From an uncultured Porphyromonadaceae bacterium (GTDB lineage Bacteria > Bacteroidota > Bacteroidia > Bacteroidales > Muribaculaceae), in assembly GCA_900550645.1 (NCBI GenBank), contig URTA01000007.1, positions 14,113 through 78,112 of the forward strand: a stretch of 64,000 nucleotides of DNA, read 5' to 3'. Both the position numbers and the translations under genes were made by a program. The notes under the pieces are model-generated. The model was not told the origin of the DNA. It saw nothing but the letters and a program-made list of their open reading frames with translations, and made no database searches. Below are positions 1 to 9,555 of the stretch, in pieces; positions within the stretch are counted from its first letter, which is position 1, and the number at the start of each line of letters is the position of its first letter.

Positions 1-387
1 CAACGCTATCGCTATGCAGCCCGACCCGGTGGCTATGTCGAGGACATCCATGTCCTCGCGCCCTCGGAAGCGGTCGGCTATCATATCCACCATCTGCTCG
101 GTCTCGGGACGCGGTATAAGCACCCGGCGGTCTACATGAAGCTCCATGCCGTAGAACTGCGCGATGCCGGTAATGTACTGTATCGGCTCACGGCGTTCCA
201 GCCTGGCGAGGATGCGGTCCACAGACGCACGGACATCCGCGCTCAGCTCCTTGTCCTCGTTCATGAACATCTCCACTGCCGACCACCCTTTCAGGTAGCG
301 GAAGATGATGCGTATTATCGCCTGCGCCTCGCCTGACCCGTACAGCGGCACAAGCCGGCTGCGCAGTTTTCTCATCGTGTCTCTCAT
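1..387 (-). CDS. prmC: PrmC, peptide chain release factor N5-glutamine methyltransferase (partial, runs off left edge)
   Basis: Read on the minus strand from ATG at 387, the frame is open to the window edge, giving about 129 N-terminal residues. It has a helical N-terminal domain followed by VLIPRPETE (around residue 98), the PrmC signature preceding the SAM-binding domain, then LDIATGSGCIAIAL, the glycine-rich SAM motif I, at the edge. PrmC methylates the glutamine of the GGQ motif in release factors RF1/RF2 in the cytoplasm. The catalytic NPPY motif lies outside the window and cannot be checked. It is divergent from ribD and has its own promoter just upstream. Confidence 0.93.
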   Translation of the reverse strand, partial: MRDTMRKLRSRLVPLYGSGEAQAIIRIIFRYLKGWSAVEMFMNEDKELSADVRASVDRILARLERREPIQYITGIAQFYGMELHVDRRVLIPRPETEQMVDMIADRFRGREDMDVLDIATGSGCIAIAL

Positions 388-429
388 ATCATACGCACGC
401 CGCAGCACCTGCACACGGCAATGCACACG

Positions 430-461
430 CAAAACTACTATTTTTTGGCTACATACGCAAA
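430..461 (-). promoter_or_regulatory. Promoter of prmC
   Basis: On the minus strand TTTG (461-458) is followed after 20 nt by TAGTTTTG (437-430), the Bacteroidetes -33/-7 arrangement. Transcription would begin near 424, about 37 nt before the prmC ATG. Confidence 0.6.
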
Positions 462-579
462 CCGCACGCGAAATATACTACGGCTCCCCGCGTTTCTGTT
501 ATTATAATATGGGTGTGCAGCAACGCAATCCGCCGCCGGAGATGCTGCAAGCCACCGTGCAAAAACATCTTACAAGTGT

Positions 580-1602
580 ATGAATATGACAAAAACCGCC
601 CACGACCTGCCCACGGCAGATGACATCAGATATATGCGCCGCGCCCTGCAACTCGCACACTGCGGCGAGGGAGAAGCATCACCCAACCCGATGGTCGGCG
701 CGGTGATTGTCGCCGGAGGACGCATCATCGGAGAGGGCTTCCACCGCCGATGCGGCGAGCCGCATGCCGAGGTCAACGCTGTTGGCAGTGTGGCAGACCG
801 CAGCCTGCTCCCCCAATCCACGCTTTACGTCACGCTCGAGCCGTGTTCACACTACGGCAAGACTCCGCCGTGCGCCAAGCTGGTCATCGACAGCCACATT
901 CCACGTGTCGTGGTCGCCACCCGCGACCCGTTTGAGAGGGTGTCAGGACGCGGCATAGCTATGATGCGAGATGCCGGCATTGACGTGGTCGAAGGAGTTC
1001 TTGCAGACGAGTGCCGCAAGCTGAACCGCCGTTTCATGACAGCCCACACGCTGCACCGCCCGTTCATCACGCTGAAATGGGCGCAGTCCTCGGACGGATT
1101 CATTGGCATACGCGACAGGAACGGCAACCCTCACCCGGCTGTGATTTCAAACCCGTTGTCGAGTGTCTTTGCTCATCGAGAGCGCGTCCGCCACGATGCT
1201 ATAATGGTGGGGACGAACACCGTCATTTCAGACAACCCGAGGCTCGACGCACGGCTGTGGGCAGGGAAATCCCCAATACCCGTAACCATAGACCGCCACG
1301 GCAGCATACCAAAGGAATCGGCTCTGATGCACAACCGCAACACACTGGTATACGGCGACATAACGCTCGTAGACATACTATCCGACCTATACACCTCACA
1401 TTCAGTCACTTCGTTGCTGGTCGAGGGCGGAGCGAAACTGCTCGGCAGCTTCATTGCTGCAGACCTGTGGGACGAGATACGCCGCGAGACATCCTCCTCG
1501 CCGCTGGGCGATGGCATCGCTGCGCCAGAATTGCCTGCCAGTGCGCAGCTGACTGATACACAAACTGTTCGCAACAGCCGCATTGAATATTTCGGGCGTT
1601 AA
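580..1602 (+). CDS. ribD: RibD, bifunctional riboflavin biosynthesis deaminase/reductase
   Basis: This 340-aa protein has both domains of RibD. The N-terminal deaminase carries the zinc-binding HAE (residues 62-64) and PCSHYGKTPPC (Cys89, Cys98). The C-terminal reductase starts near residue 157 with RPFITLKWAQSSDG and includes VEGGAKLLGSF. The enzyme deaminates the pyrimidinone intermediate from GTP and reduces its ribose side chain, the second and third steps of riboflavin synthesis. The length is usual for the family. ATG at 580 and a second in-frame ATG at 586 are both possible starts. It is divergent from prmC, and no clear TAnnTTTG promoter was found in the 192-nt gap. Confidence 0.95.
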   Translation: MNMTKTAHDLPTADDIRYMRRALQLAHCGEGEASPNPMVGAVIVAGGRIIGEGFHRRCGEPHAEVNAVGSVADRSLLPQSTLYVTLEPCSHYGKTPPCAKLVIDSHIPRVVVATRDPFERVSGRGIAMMRDAGIDVVEGVLADECRKLNRRFMTAHTLHRPFITLKWAQSSDGFIGIRDRNGNPHPAVISNPLSSVFAHRERVRHDAIMVGTNTVISDNPRLDARLWAGKSPIPVTIDRHGSIPKESALMHNRNTLVYGDITLVDILSDLYTSHSVTSLLVEGGAKLLGSFIAADLWDEIRRETSSSPLGDGIAAPELPASAQLTDTQTVRNSRIEYFGR

Positions 1603-1671
1603 AAAGGCATAAAAAGGAAACTGCACAGCATATATGCCGAAAATCACGGACGATAATATGCCGGAAAATGC

Positions 1672-1679
1672 TAATTTTG
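1672..1679 (+). promoter_or_regulatory. Bacteroidetes -7 element before the DUF6242 gene
   Basis: TAATTTTG lies 70 nt before the GTG start at 1750. It is the most common -7 form in this window, but no good -33 TTTG stands 19-20 nt upstream, so the assignment rests on the -7 box and its position. Confidence 0.45.
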
Positions 1680-1749
1680 CAAGTTGAAACATTAGGCATT
1701 GTCGCAAGTTGACACTGCGGCGCAAGATGCCAAGATAACAGGATTCAGA

Positions 1750-3261
1750 GTGAACAGACACAACATATTGAGGTTGGCACTGCCGGTGGCGCTGGGAGCT
1801 TCGCTCCTCGGGGTCGCCGCGTGCAACGAGGAGAAAAAGACCGCCATAGAGGAGTATGGCGCAGACTCGGCTGTGGCCATTACCAATTTCAAACTGAAGG
1901 CTGACAGCAAAGTCCTCACCAACCTCGACTCCGTTTTCTTCTCCATTGACCTCAAGAACGGCGTGGTATTCAACGCCGACTCTCTGCCCGCCGGCACCAA
2001 GGTGACAGACCTCATACCGGTAATATCATACCCCTCCTCCACACAGGCGGCTGTCATCACCATGGAGGGCGGCGAGAAGCGCGAGGGGGAAGTGGACTAC
2101 TACAAGAACCCCTCCGACTCAATCGACTTCACCGGCAATGTCTCTATCAAGCTGACCGCGCAGGACGGTGTCACTACACGCACATACAGGCTGAAAGTCA
2201 ATGTACACAAGCTCGTGTCAGACTCGCTGATGTGGGACAAGGTCGCCGTATCGCCGATACCCTCACGTTCCGGCAACCCGACAGCGCAGAAGAGCGTATC
2301 ACGCGGCAACACAGCCTATTGTCTCGTGCGCGAGCAGGACGGCTCGTTATCCATAGCAACCGCCGCCGCTCCCGGGCCTGACAGCTGGCAAATACGCACC
2401 GTGGCTGAAAACGGCACATTCGACATACGCACATTCTCCGTCACCGACGATGCCTTCTACATCCTCGACACCGACGGCAGGCTCTATTCGTCAGAAGATG
2501 CAGTATCCTGGACAGACACCGGCAAGCGGTGGATAAACATCATCGGCGGCTACCAGTCCACGCTCCTCGGCATAGACTCGGAAAACGGCACGCTGCGCCA
2601 CGCATACTACCCCGCAAACTTCACCGCAACGCCGCTCGAAAGCGGCTTCCCCGTAAAGGGGTATTCAAATACCGGCATATTCTCCAACAAGTGGAGCGTA
2701 GAGCCGATATGCCTCATGGTGGGCGGCTACGATGCCGACGGACAGACTACCGACGGCGTATGGGCTTTCGACGGCGGCACATGGGCGAAATTGTCGGAGC
2801 ACCCGGTGGGCAAAATCTCCGGAGGCGCACTCATACCGTACTACATATACCGTACATCAAAAGTCTCTTGGATACAGACAGAGTTCCAGGTGTGGCTGCT
2901 GCTCGGAGGCACGCTCCCCGACGGCACGCTCAACCGCACCGTATACCTCAGCTACGACAACGGCGTGAACTGGCAACAGGCCGTGGACTATATGCAGCTG
3001 CCGGAATACATCCCGTCGCTCACACAGTGCGACCCTATGGTGCTGACCATGGACAAGAACGCCTCAATCTCCGACGCTTGGACCAAGAAGCCCTCGCGAC
3101 GTGTCGCTCCGTGGTACATCAAGCATGAGACCGACGGCGACAACATATCATGGCAATGCCCCTACATTTACCTGTTCGGCGGCATCAACGCCGATGGAGC
3201 GTTTAGCAACGCAGTATGGCGTGGTGTCCTCAACAAACTGACATTCACTCCGTTGATATGA
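1750..3261 (+). CDS. DUF6242-type lipoprotein with C-terminal propeller-like repeats
   Basis: From GTG at 1750 this is a 503-aa lipoprotein. It has a basic N-terminus, a hydrophobic stretch and a lipobox ending GVAAC with Cys25. An in-frame TTG at 1699 exists but would put 17 residues in front of an otherwise good signal peptide. After the signal come an Ig-like beta region (about residues 35-160) and then repeated Trp/Gly-rich segments resembling Kelch or propeller blades (FDGGTWAKL, YLFGG, AVWRG). I assign DUF6242 from memory of the same gene order in Bacteroides, where it precedes the PorG-like gene and uppS. Its stop overlaps the next ATG (ATGA), so translation is probably coupled. Its function is unknown. 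Confidence 0.8.
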   Translation: MNRHNILRLALPVALGASLLGVAACNEEKKTAIEEYGADSAVAITNFKLKADSKVLTNLDSVFFSIDLKNGVVFNADSLPAGTKVTDLIPVISYPSSTQAAVITMEGGEKREGEVDYYKNPSDSIDFTGNVSIKLTAQDGVTTRTYRLKVNVHKLVSDSLMWDKVAVSPIPSRSGNPTAQKSVSRGNTAYCLVREQDGSLSIATAAAPGPDSWQIRTVAENGTFDIRTFSVTDDAFYILDTDGRLYSSEDAVSWTDTGKRWINIIGGYQSTLLGIDSENGTLRHAYYPANFTATPLESGFPVKGYSNTGIFSNKWSVEPICLMVGGYDADGQTTDGVWAFDGGTWAKLSEHPVGKISGGALIPYYIYRTSKVSWIQTEFQVWLLLGGTLPDGTLNRTVYLSYDNGVNWQQAVDYMQLPEYIPSLTQCDPMVLTMDKNASISDAWTKKPSRRVAPWYIKHETDGDNISWQCPYIYLFGGINADGAFSNAVWRGVLNKLTFTPLI

Positions 3262-3971
3262 AAATTTCACGTTTCCTCGGCATACAATCCCGTTTGGCAG
3301 CTTGGGTTGCGGCTATCGCAATCCTGCTGTCCGCATTGCCGGCGGAAGCTCAGGAGGACTACCGCTTCGACATAGGCGGCGGAATAGGCATGACCGGATA
3401 CCTCGGCGACGCAAACACGGCAAACCTCTACAAGAACCCCTCATGGGACATCGAGGTGCTGCTGCGCTACATAGCCAACCCGCGCTGGGCATTCAAGACC
3501 AACTTCTACGCCGGAGGGCTGAAAGGCAACTCCGAACAGATGACCAACGTTTTCCCGGGAGGAGAAACGTTCAAGTTCACCACCAATTTCTACGAAATCG
3601 GCGAACTCGCGGAGTTCAGCTTCTTCCCATACGGCATAGGCGAGAAATACCGCAAGCTGAAACGCTGGACCCCCTACATAGCCGCCGGCCTCGGATTCAC
3701 GCTGTGGTCAACAGACGGCAAGGCGCATTTCGGAGTGAACATACCGCTGGGCGTAGGCGTGAAATTCAAGGTAAACAAACGGCTCAACCTCGGACTGGAA
3801 TTTCTGATGAAAAAGGTGTTCTCCGACAAGCTCGACGGCGACAACCTTTCCGACCCGTATCAGATAAAAAGCTCTTTCGCGAAAAATACCGACTGGTACT
3901 CCACGCTCACCTTCACGATAAGCTACGAGTTCAGCAAGCGGTGCGCCGTATGCAACTACAAGGAACGATGA
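3258..3971 (+). CDS. PorG-like outer-membrane beta-barrel protein (DUF6089)
   Basis: This 237-aa protein has a signal peptide ending in PAEAQ and many alternating beta strands with aromatic girdle residues, ending in a typical barrel strand (WYSTLTFTISYEF). It matches the DUF6089 family, whose Porphyromonas member PorG is an outer-membrane T9SS component bound to the PorK/PorN ring. ATG at 3258 overlaps the preceding stop, and its own stop overlaps the uppS start, so the three genes form a coupled string. Its role in secretion here is inferred from the family and from the T9SS operon about 8 kb away. Confidence 0.8.
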   Translation: MKISRFLGIQSRLAAWVAAIAILLSALPAEAQEDYRFDIGGGIGMTGYLGDANTANLYKNPSWDIEVLLRYIANPRWAFKTNFYAGGLKGNSEQMTNVFPGGETFKFTTNFYEIGELAEFSFFPYGIGEKYRKLKRWTPYIAAGLGFTLWSTDGKAHFGVNIPLGVGVKFKVNKRLNLGLEFLMKKVFSDKLDGDNLSDPYQIKSSFAKNTDWYSTLTFTISYEFSKRCAVCNYKER

Positions 3972-4762
3972 GAAGCGATGACGTGACAGCCCTGATGGCA
4001 AAGATAGACAAGGAGCGCGTGCCTCGGCACGTCGCCATCATCATGGACGGCAACGGACGCTGGGCCAAGCGTCAGGGGCTGCCCCGCTCGGCCGGTCACT
4101 ACAAGGGGGTGGACAGTGTGCGTGACATCACACGCTTCGCTTCCGACTTAGGTATCGGATACCTCACGCTCTACGCCTTCTCGACAGAAAACTGGTCGCG
4201 TCCGCAGGACGAGGTTGATACTCTGATGCACCTGATAGGTTACGCCATCGAGAACGAGACACCGGAGCTTATGCGCAACAACGTGCGGCTTCACCTCATC
4301 GGCGACATAGACGGCCTTCCAGAGGGCGCACGCTGCCGCCTCACCGCATCTCGCGACAAGCTGGCCAAATGCACCGGGCTAAACCTGATGCTGTGCCTGA
4401 ACTATTCCGCCCGGTGGGAGCTGACACGCGCAGCCCGTGAGATAGCCCGCAGCGTCGCCGACGGCACTCTCTCGCCAGATGCTGTCAACGACAGCGACAT
4501 CATAAAGCATCTCGCCACCTGGCCCGCGCCTGACCCCGATCTGCTCATTCGCACCGGCGGCGAAACCCGTGTCAGCAACTTCCTCCTGTGGCAGATTTCA
4601 TACGCCGAACTCGTGTTCACCGACACGCTTTGGCCCGATTTTCGCGAAAAGGAGTTCTGCGATGCCATAATCCAGTACATGAGCCGTGAGCGACGCTTCG
4701 GCAAGACGAGCGAACAGGTCAACAAACAATCCAACAAGATTTTCCCCAACCACGATATATGA
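3968..4762 (+). CDS. uppS: UppS, isoprenyl (undecaprenyl diphosphate) synthase
   Basis: This 264-aa cis-prenyltransferase carries IIMDGNGRWAKRQG near residues 24-37, with the catalytic Asp27 in DGNGRW. It also has TLYAFSTENWSRP and the C-terminal LLIRTGGETRVSNFLLWQ and WPDF motifs. It condenses isopentenyl diphosphate onto farnesyl diphosphate to make the C55 lipid carrier for peptidoglycan and surface polysaccharides. ATG at 3968 was chosen because it overlaps the PorG-like stop (ATGA); a longer open frame upstream is only the shadow of that gene. The stop overlaps the bamA start. Confidence 0.96.
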   Translation: MRSDDVTALMAKIDKERVPRHVAIIMDGNGRWAKRQGLPRSAGHYKGVDSVRDITRFASDLGIGYLTLYAFSTENWSRPQDEVDTLMHLIGYAIENETPELMRNNVRLHLIGDIDGLPEGARCRLTASRDKLAKCTGLNLMLCLNYSARWELTRAAREIARSVADGTLSPDAVNDSDIIKHLATWPAPDPDLLIRTGGETRVSNFLLWQISYAELVFTDTLWPDFREKEFCDAIIQYMSRERRFGKTSEQVNKQSNKIFPNHDI

Positions 4763-7404
4763 AACGACACATCCATATATATTGCCTCCTGTTGTCTATA
4801 ATAGCCCTCGCCTACTCACCGGCCAAGGCTTTTGACATCACCCCGGAGACACCGGTAGACACGGTATACAACCCCTCTGTGGTCTATTCGCCGATACCGC
4901 GCACATACGAAATTGCGGACATCAAGGTCTCCGGCATTTCCAATGTCGACGACTATGTGATAATCGGATATTCCGGCTTGTCAGTTGGACAGCGCGTCGA
5001 GATACCCGGCTCTGCAATTACCGACGCGACCAAGCGTTTCTGGCGGCAGAACCTGTACTCAAAGGTGCAGATCAACGTGGTCAAGACGGCCGGCGACAAA
5101 GCGTGGCTCGAAATCGTACTGCGCCAACAGCCGCGCATGTCGGAAATCATATTCTCTGGCGTGAAGGGCGGCGAGAAGAAAGACCTCAACGAGCGGCTCG
5201 CGATGATACCCGGACAGCAGATCACACCCAACATCCTCGCCCGCGCAAAGCAGATTGTCGAAAACTACTACACGGCAAAGGGCTTCAAGAACGTGGAAAT
5301 CAAGGTAACGCAGCATCCCGACATCAGCAAGGAGAACCAAGTAATCGTCAATGTGGACGTGAACCGCAACACCAAGGTCAAGGTGCACAAGATATACATC
5401 GAGGGCAACAAGGTGCTGTCAGACAACAAGCTGAAACGCACCATGAAAAAGACCAACGAAAACGGAAACATCCTCAACATATTCAAGCAGAAGAAATTCG
5501 TTGACTCCGACTATGCCGACGACAAGAACCGCATCATACAGAAATACAACGAACTGGGATACCGCGACGCGAAAATCGTGAGCGACAGCGTGGTCAAGTA
5601 CAACGACGACCGCGTGGACGTGTACATCAAGGTGGACGAAGGCAAGAAGTACTACATCAGCGACATCTCCTGGGTCGGCAATACCATATACTCGACCGAT
5701 ATGCTCCAGCAGGTGCTCGACATATACCCCGGCGACGTGTACAACCAGAAACGCCTCAACAAGCGCACGCAGGATGACGAGGACGCTGTCTCGAGCCTGT
5801 ACCTCGACAACGGCTACCTGTTCTTCCAGCTCGTGCCTATCGAGGAGAACATCAAGGGCGACAGCATCGCGCTGCAGATGCGCATACTCGAGGGTCCGCA
5901 AGCGCGTGTCAACCGCGTGGTAATCAACGGCAACGACGCACTATACGAGAAAGTAATACGCCGCGACCTGCGCGTCCGCCCCGGCGACCTGTTCTCCAAG
6001 AACGACCTGATGCGTTCCGCTCGCGAAATCGCGGCTTCAGGACACTTCAACCCCGAGACACTCGACATCAAGCCCGAACCCAACGAGAGCGACGGCACTG
6101 TAGACATAGTCTTCAACCTCGAGCAGAAAGCCAACGACAAGATACAGTTCTCATTCGGCTGGGGACAAACCGGCATTACCGGTCAGCTCGCGTTGAGCTT
6201 CACCAACTTCTCTATGAAGAACCTGTTCTACCCCTCGAAATACAAGGGCATAATACCGCGAGGCGACGGACAGACGTTCTCCGTTTCGGTGCAGACCAAC
6301 GCCAAGTTCTACCAGAGCTACAACATATCGTTCTACGACCCGTGGTTCGGCGGAAAACGCCCGAACTCCCTCTCCGTATCGCTCGACTATTCGCGCTCTA
6401 CGGGCGTGAACCAGAGCTTCTACAACGACAACTGGAACGACGCTTACCTCAACTCACTCTGGACGCAAGGCTCCTACGGGACGAACTACAACGCATACAA
6501 CTACCAGAACTCGTATGACCCCAACAAGGTCATTCAGCTCGCCGGCGTGTCCGTGGGATACGGTTCTCGCCTCACTTGGCCTGACGACTACTTCCAGTTC
6601 ATGGCAAGCCTCAACTACCGCTGGTACTACCTCAAGAACTGGGAATACCTGTCATATATGCAGAACGGCACGTCAAACTCGCTCGGCCTGACTCTCAGCC
6701 TGTCGCGCACCAGCATCGACAACCCGTACTACACACGCCGAGGCTCGACGTTCTCGCTCGAGTTCACAGCCACACCGCCGGCCTCGCTGTTCGGCAAGAA
6801 GAACTGGAAACAGCTCTCATACGAGGCTAACACCCTCAAGTCCGAGGAGGCCAAGAAGGAGCTGTACCGCTGGATAGAATACTGGAAACTCAAGTTCAAG
6901 AGCAAGACATACACACCGCTCACCGACCCCGACGGACAGTGGACGCTCGTGCTGATGACCCGCGCCGACTTCGGTCTGCTCGGCTCGTACAACCGCTACC
7001 TGAAAACGCCTTTCGAGACATTCTACTTCGGCGGCGACGGCATGACCGGCGGCTATACTTACGCCACAGAGACTGTCTCCATGCGCGGTTACGAGAACGG
7101 ACAGTTCACCCCCAACTACTATGAGGGCTACGCATACGGCAAGGCGACCATGGAGCTGCACTTCCCGTTCATCCTCCAGCCCGCCACCACCATCTACGGC
7201 CTCGTGTTTGCCGAAGCCGGCAACGCCTGGACCTCGGTCAAGGACTTCTCTCCCTTCAACCTGAAGCGCAGTGCCGGCGCAGGTGTCCGCGTGTTCCTCA
7301 GCGTCATCGGCTTCCTCGGCGTGGACTGGGCATACGGTTTCGACAAGGTGTGGGGACGGCGCGGCGGAAGCCAGTTCCACTTCGTCCTCGGACAGGAGTT
7401 CTGA
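4759..7404 (+). CDS. bamA: BamA, outer membrane protein assembly factor
   Basis: This 881-aa protein has a signal peptide (to about residue 25), five POTRA-like repeats (about 45-440; IADIKVSGISNVDDY starts the first) and a C-terminal 16-strand barrel. The barrel includes the L6-loop motif VSMRGYENG near residue 773 and ends in FHFVLGQEF, a C-terminal beta signal. BamA folds and inserts beta-barrel proteins into the outer membrane. Its length fits Bacteroidetes BamA. It lies between uppS and two Skp-type chaperones that would deliver its substrates, a conserved arrangement. Confidence 0.96.
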   Translation: MKRHIHIYCLLLSIIALAYSPAKAFDITPETPVDTVYNPSVVYSPIPRTYEIADIKVSGISNVDDYVIIGYSGLSVGQRVEIPGSAITDATKRFWRQNLYSKVQINVVKTAGDKAWLEIVLRQQPRMSEIIFSGVKGGEKKDLNERLAMIPGQQITPNILARAKQIVENYYTAKGFKNVEIKVTQHPDISKENQVIVNVDVNRNTKVKVHKIYIEGNKVLSDNKLKRTMKKTNENGNILNIFKQKKFVDSDYADDKNRIIQKYNELGYRDAKIVSDSVVKYNDDRVDVYIKVDEGKKYYISDISWVGNTIYSTDMLQQVLDIYPGDVYNQKRLNKRTQDDEDAVSSLYLDNGYLFFQLVPIEENIKGDSIALQMRILEGPQARVNRVVINGNDALYEKVIRRDLRVRPGDLFSKNDLMRSAREIAASGHFNPETLDIKPEPNESDGTVDIVFNLEQKANDKIQFSFGWGQTGITGQLALSFTNFSMKNLFYPSKYKGIIPRGDGQTFSVSVQTNAKFYQSYNISFYDPWFGGKRPNSLSVSLDYSRSTGVNQSFYNDNWNDAYLNSLWTQGSYGTNYNAYNYQNSYDPNKVIQLAGVSVGYGSRLTWPDDYFQFMASLNYRWYYLKNWEYLSYMQNGTSNSLGLTLSLSRTSIDNPYYTRRGSTFSLEFTATPPASLFGKKNWKQLSYEANTLKSEEAKKELYRWIEYWKLKFKSKTYTPLTDPDGQWTLVLMTRADFGLLGSYNRYLKTPFETFYFGGDGMTGGYTYATETVSMRGYENGQFTPNYYEGYAYGKATMELHFPFILQPATTIYGLVFAEAGNAWTSVKDFSPFNLKRSAGAGVRVFLSVIGFLGVDWAYGFDKVWGRRGGSQFHFVLGQEF

Positions 7405-7516
7405 CGCTCACGCTCGCCGCAATTAAACCAGCGGCGCATGCCGGGTGTCATACACTTAACAGCGGCCGCATAAATGCGTGTCCGACATCAATAATGCAAC
7501 CAACAAAACCGTCAAT

Positions 7517-8032
7517 ATGAAAAAAGCATTTCTAACCCTGATCATCGCCGTTATGGCAGTCATCAGTGCCAACGCACAGAAATTCGCACTCATAGACATG
7601 GAATACATACTGCGCAACGTCCCTGCCTACGAAATGGCAAACCAGCAGCTCAACCAGGTGTCACAGCGTTGGGAGAAAGAAGTTACCGAACTCGCCAAGG
7701 AGGCGGAAACCATGTACAAGAACTACGAGTCTGACCGCGTGTTCCTCTCCGAAGAGCAGCAGAAAGCCCGCGAAAAGGAAATCGTGGACAAGGAGAACGA
7801 GACCTCGCAGCTCCGCAACAAGTACTTCGGCCCGGAGGGCGAACTCTACAAGAAACGCCAGTCGCTGATGAAGCCTATCCAGGAAGATGTATACAACGCT
7901 GTCAAGGCTGTCGCCGAGGAGAAAGGCTACCAGGCCATCTTCGACCGCGCATCGTCGCAGAGCATCGTTTTCGCCTCGCCGCGCATCGACGTAAGCAACG
8001 ATGTCCTCGCCAAATTGGGCTATTCCAAGTAA
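7517..8032 (+). CDS. OmpH/Skp-family periplasmic chaperone 1
   Basis: This 171-aa protein has a signal peptide (MKKAFLTLIIAVMAVISANA) followed by QKFALIDMEYIL, the typical start of mature OmpH/Skp. A long charged coiled coil (about residues 45-125) forms the tentacles, and a short beta-rich end completes the body. Skp trimers hold unfolded outer-membrane proteins in the periplasm for BamA. An upstream in-frame codon at 7478 would add 13 residues before the signal peptide, so ATG at 7517 is preferred. Paralogue of the next gene. Confidence 0.92.
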   Translation: MKKAFLTLIIAVMAVISANAQKFALIDMEYILRNVPAYEMANQQLNQVSQRWEKEVTELAKEAETMYKNYESDRVFLSEEQQKAREKEIVDKENETSQLRNKYFGPEGELYKKRQSLMKPIQEDVYNAVKAVAEEKGYQAIFDRASSQSIVFASPRIDVSNDVLAKLGYSK

Positions 8033-8104
8033 ATTTCTTATATTTGCACTCGCGTTTGCCCCTGCGGCATTCCAAACACGATTAACAACAAACACGAAAT
8101 AGTA

Positions 8105-8608
8105 ATGATCAAAAGACTTTTAATCGCAGTGGCGATAGCACTCCCCCTCTTCGCCTCTGCTCAGACAGTGAAAATCGGACTTGTTGACGTGACAGCTATT
8201 GTCTCAAGTCACCCTGACACACAGGCTGCACAGACCAAGCTGAACGAAACACAGAAGAAATACGAAGCTGAATACAACAAGCTCGGCGAGGAAATGCAGC
8301 GCATGTACGAGGAGTACCAGAAATCACAGGACGACCTCCCTGCTATCAAGGAGCGCAAAGCCAAGGAACTGGCGGACTATCAGACAAAGATCCAGCAGTT
8401 CGAACAGAGCGCAGGACAGGACATGCAGAAACTGCAGGCAGAACTGATGCAGCCGATTCTCGCCAAGATACAGCAGGCTATCGAATCTGTCGGCAAGGAA
8501 GGTGGATACACCATTATCCAGAACCTCGACCCGCAGATCATCTTCTATCACGCAGCCCCCGCCGTTGACATCACAGCGGATGTCAAGGCTAAGCTCGGCA
8601 TGAAGTAA
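8105..8608 (+). CDS. OmpH/Skp-family periplasmic chaperone 2
   Basis: This 167-aa paralogue has a signal peptide ending FASAQ, then TVKIGLVDVTAIVS, a Gln/Glu/Lys-rich coiled coil (about 35-120) and a C-terminal strand pair ending VDITADVKAKLGMK. It matches the preceding protein domain for domain but is diverged. Two adjacent Skp genes after bamA are usual in Bacteroidales and may act as separate or mixed trimers. A terminator follows directly, so it probably ends the envelope operon. Confidence 0.92.
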   Translation: MIKRLLIAVAIALPLFASAQTVKIGLVDVTAIVSSHPDTQAAQTKLNETQKKYEAEYNKLGEEMQRMYEEYQKSQDDLPAIKERKAKELADYQTKIQQFEQSAGQDMQKLQAELMQPILAKIQQAIESVGKEGGYTIIQNLDPQIIFYHAAPAVDITADVKAKLGMK

Positions 8609-8631
8609 ATATCGACAAGACAAACGAACAG

Positions 8632-8671
8632 CAAATGCAGGTCAGCTCACGCTGTTACCTGCATTTGTCTT
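8632..8671 (+). terminator. Terminator after the bamA-Skp operon
   Basis: A perfect 11-bp stem (8632-8642 with 8657-8667) encloses a 14-nt loop that itself contains CAGC-TCAC-GCTG. TCTTTC follows. It separates the Skp genes from murI. Confidence 0.7.
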
Positions 8672-8687
8672 TCAACAAACGACACCC

Positions 8688-9527
8688 ATGGGTACGAACA
8701 CACAACCGGCAACCGGCAAAATCGGGGTCTTCGACTCCGGCTACGGCGGGCTGACAATCCTCACCAAGATACGGCACGCACTGCCGCAGTATGACTACAT
8801 CTATCTGGGCGACAACGCCCGCGCACCGTATGGCTCCCGCTCGTTTGATGTCGTCTACGAATATACCCTGCAAGCCGTGCGGCACCTGTTCAGCCTCGGC
8901 TGCCGCCTTGTCATACTCGCGTGCAACACCGCCTCCGCCAAAGCCCTCCGTTCCATTCAGCAGAATGACTTGGCGGGCATCGACCCGACACGGCGCGTTC
9001 TCGGCGTGATACGCCCCACCGTCGAGTGCCTCGGCGGCATCACGCGCACACGCCACATCGGCGTGCTCGGCACGCCCGGCACTGTCAACAGCCACTCGTA
9101 CCGCATCGAGACCGCTAAGCTGTTCCCTGACATCCACGTCACCGAACTCGCCTGCCCCATGTGGGTGCCGCTCATCGAGAACAACGAAGCCGACGGCGAC
9201 GGCGCAGACTGGTTCGTCCGCAAATACCTCGACCAAGTGACAGCCGCAGACCCCGAAATTGACACCCTCGTCCTCGGCTGCACGCACTATCCTCTGCTCC
9301 TCCCCAAGATACGCAAATACCTCCCCTCCCCTATCACTGTCATCGCCCAGGGCGAACTCGTTGCAGAAAGCCTCGCCGACTACCTGCAACGGCATCCGGA
9401 AATGGAACGCACGCTCACCCAAGGCGGCACGACGGAATACCTCACCTCCGAAAACCCAGAGAAATTCAATCCGCTCGCCTCACTGTTCATGGGCGAGCCA
9501 GTTGATGCACACTGGACTCTCAACTGA
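8688..9527 (+). CDS. murI: MurI, glutamate racemase
   Basis: This 279-aa enzyme makes D-glutamate for peptidoglycan. Both catalytic cysteines are present: Cys79 in VILACNTASAKAL and a second near residue 197 in LVLGCTHYPLLLP. The N-terminal GVFDSGYGGLTIL and the GDNARAPYG motif are also intact. Its length and motif order are normal for cytoplasmic Asp/Glu racemases. The next gene starts about 28 nt downstream and may share its transcript, although a link in function to that DUF4465 protein is not evident. Confidence 0.96.
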   Translation: MGTNTQPATGKIGVFDSGYGGLTILTKIRHALPQYDYIYLGDNARAPYGSRSFDVVYEYTLQAVRHLFSLGCRLVILACNTASAKALRSIQQNDLAGIDPTRRVLGVIRPTVECLGGITRTRHIGVLGTPGTVNSHSYRIETAKLFPDIHVTELACPMWVPLIENNEADGDGADWFVRKYLDQVTAADPEIDTLVLGCTHYPLLLPKIRKYLPSPITVIAQGELVAESLADYLQRHPEMERTLTQGGTTEYLTSENPEKFNPLASLFMGEPVDAHWTLN

Positions 9528-9555
9528 AAACAATAATCACATAAACACATCTATT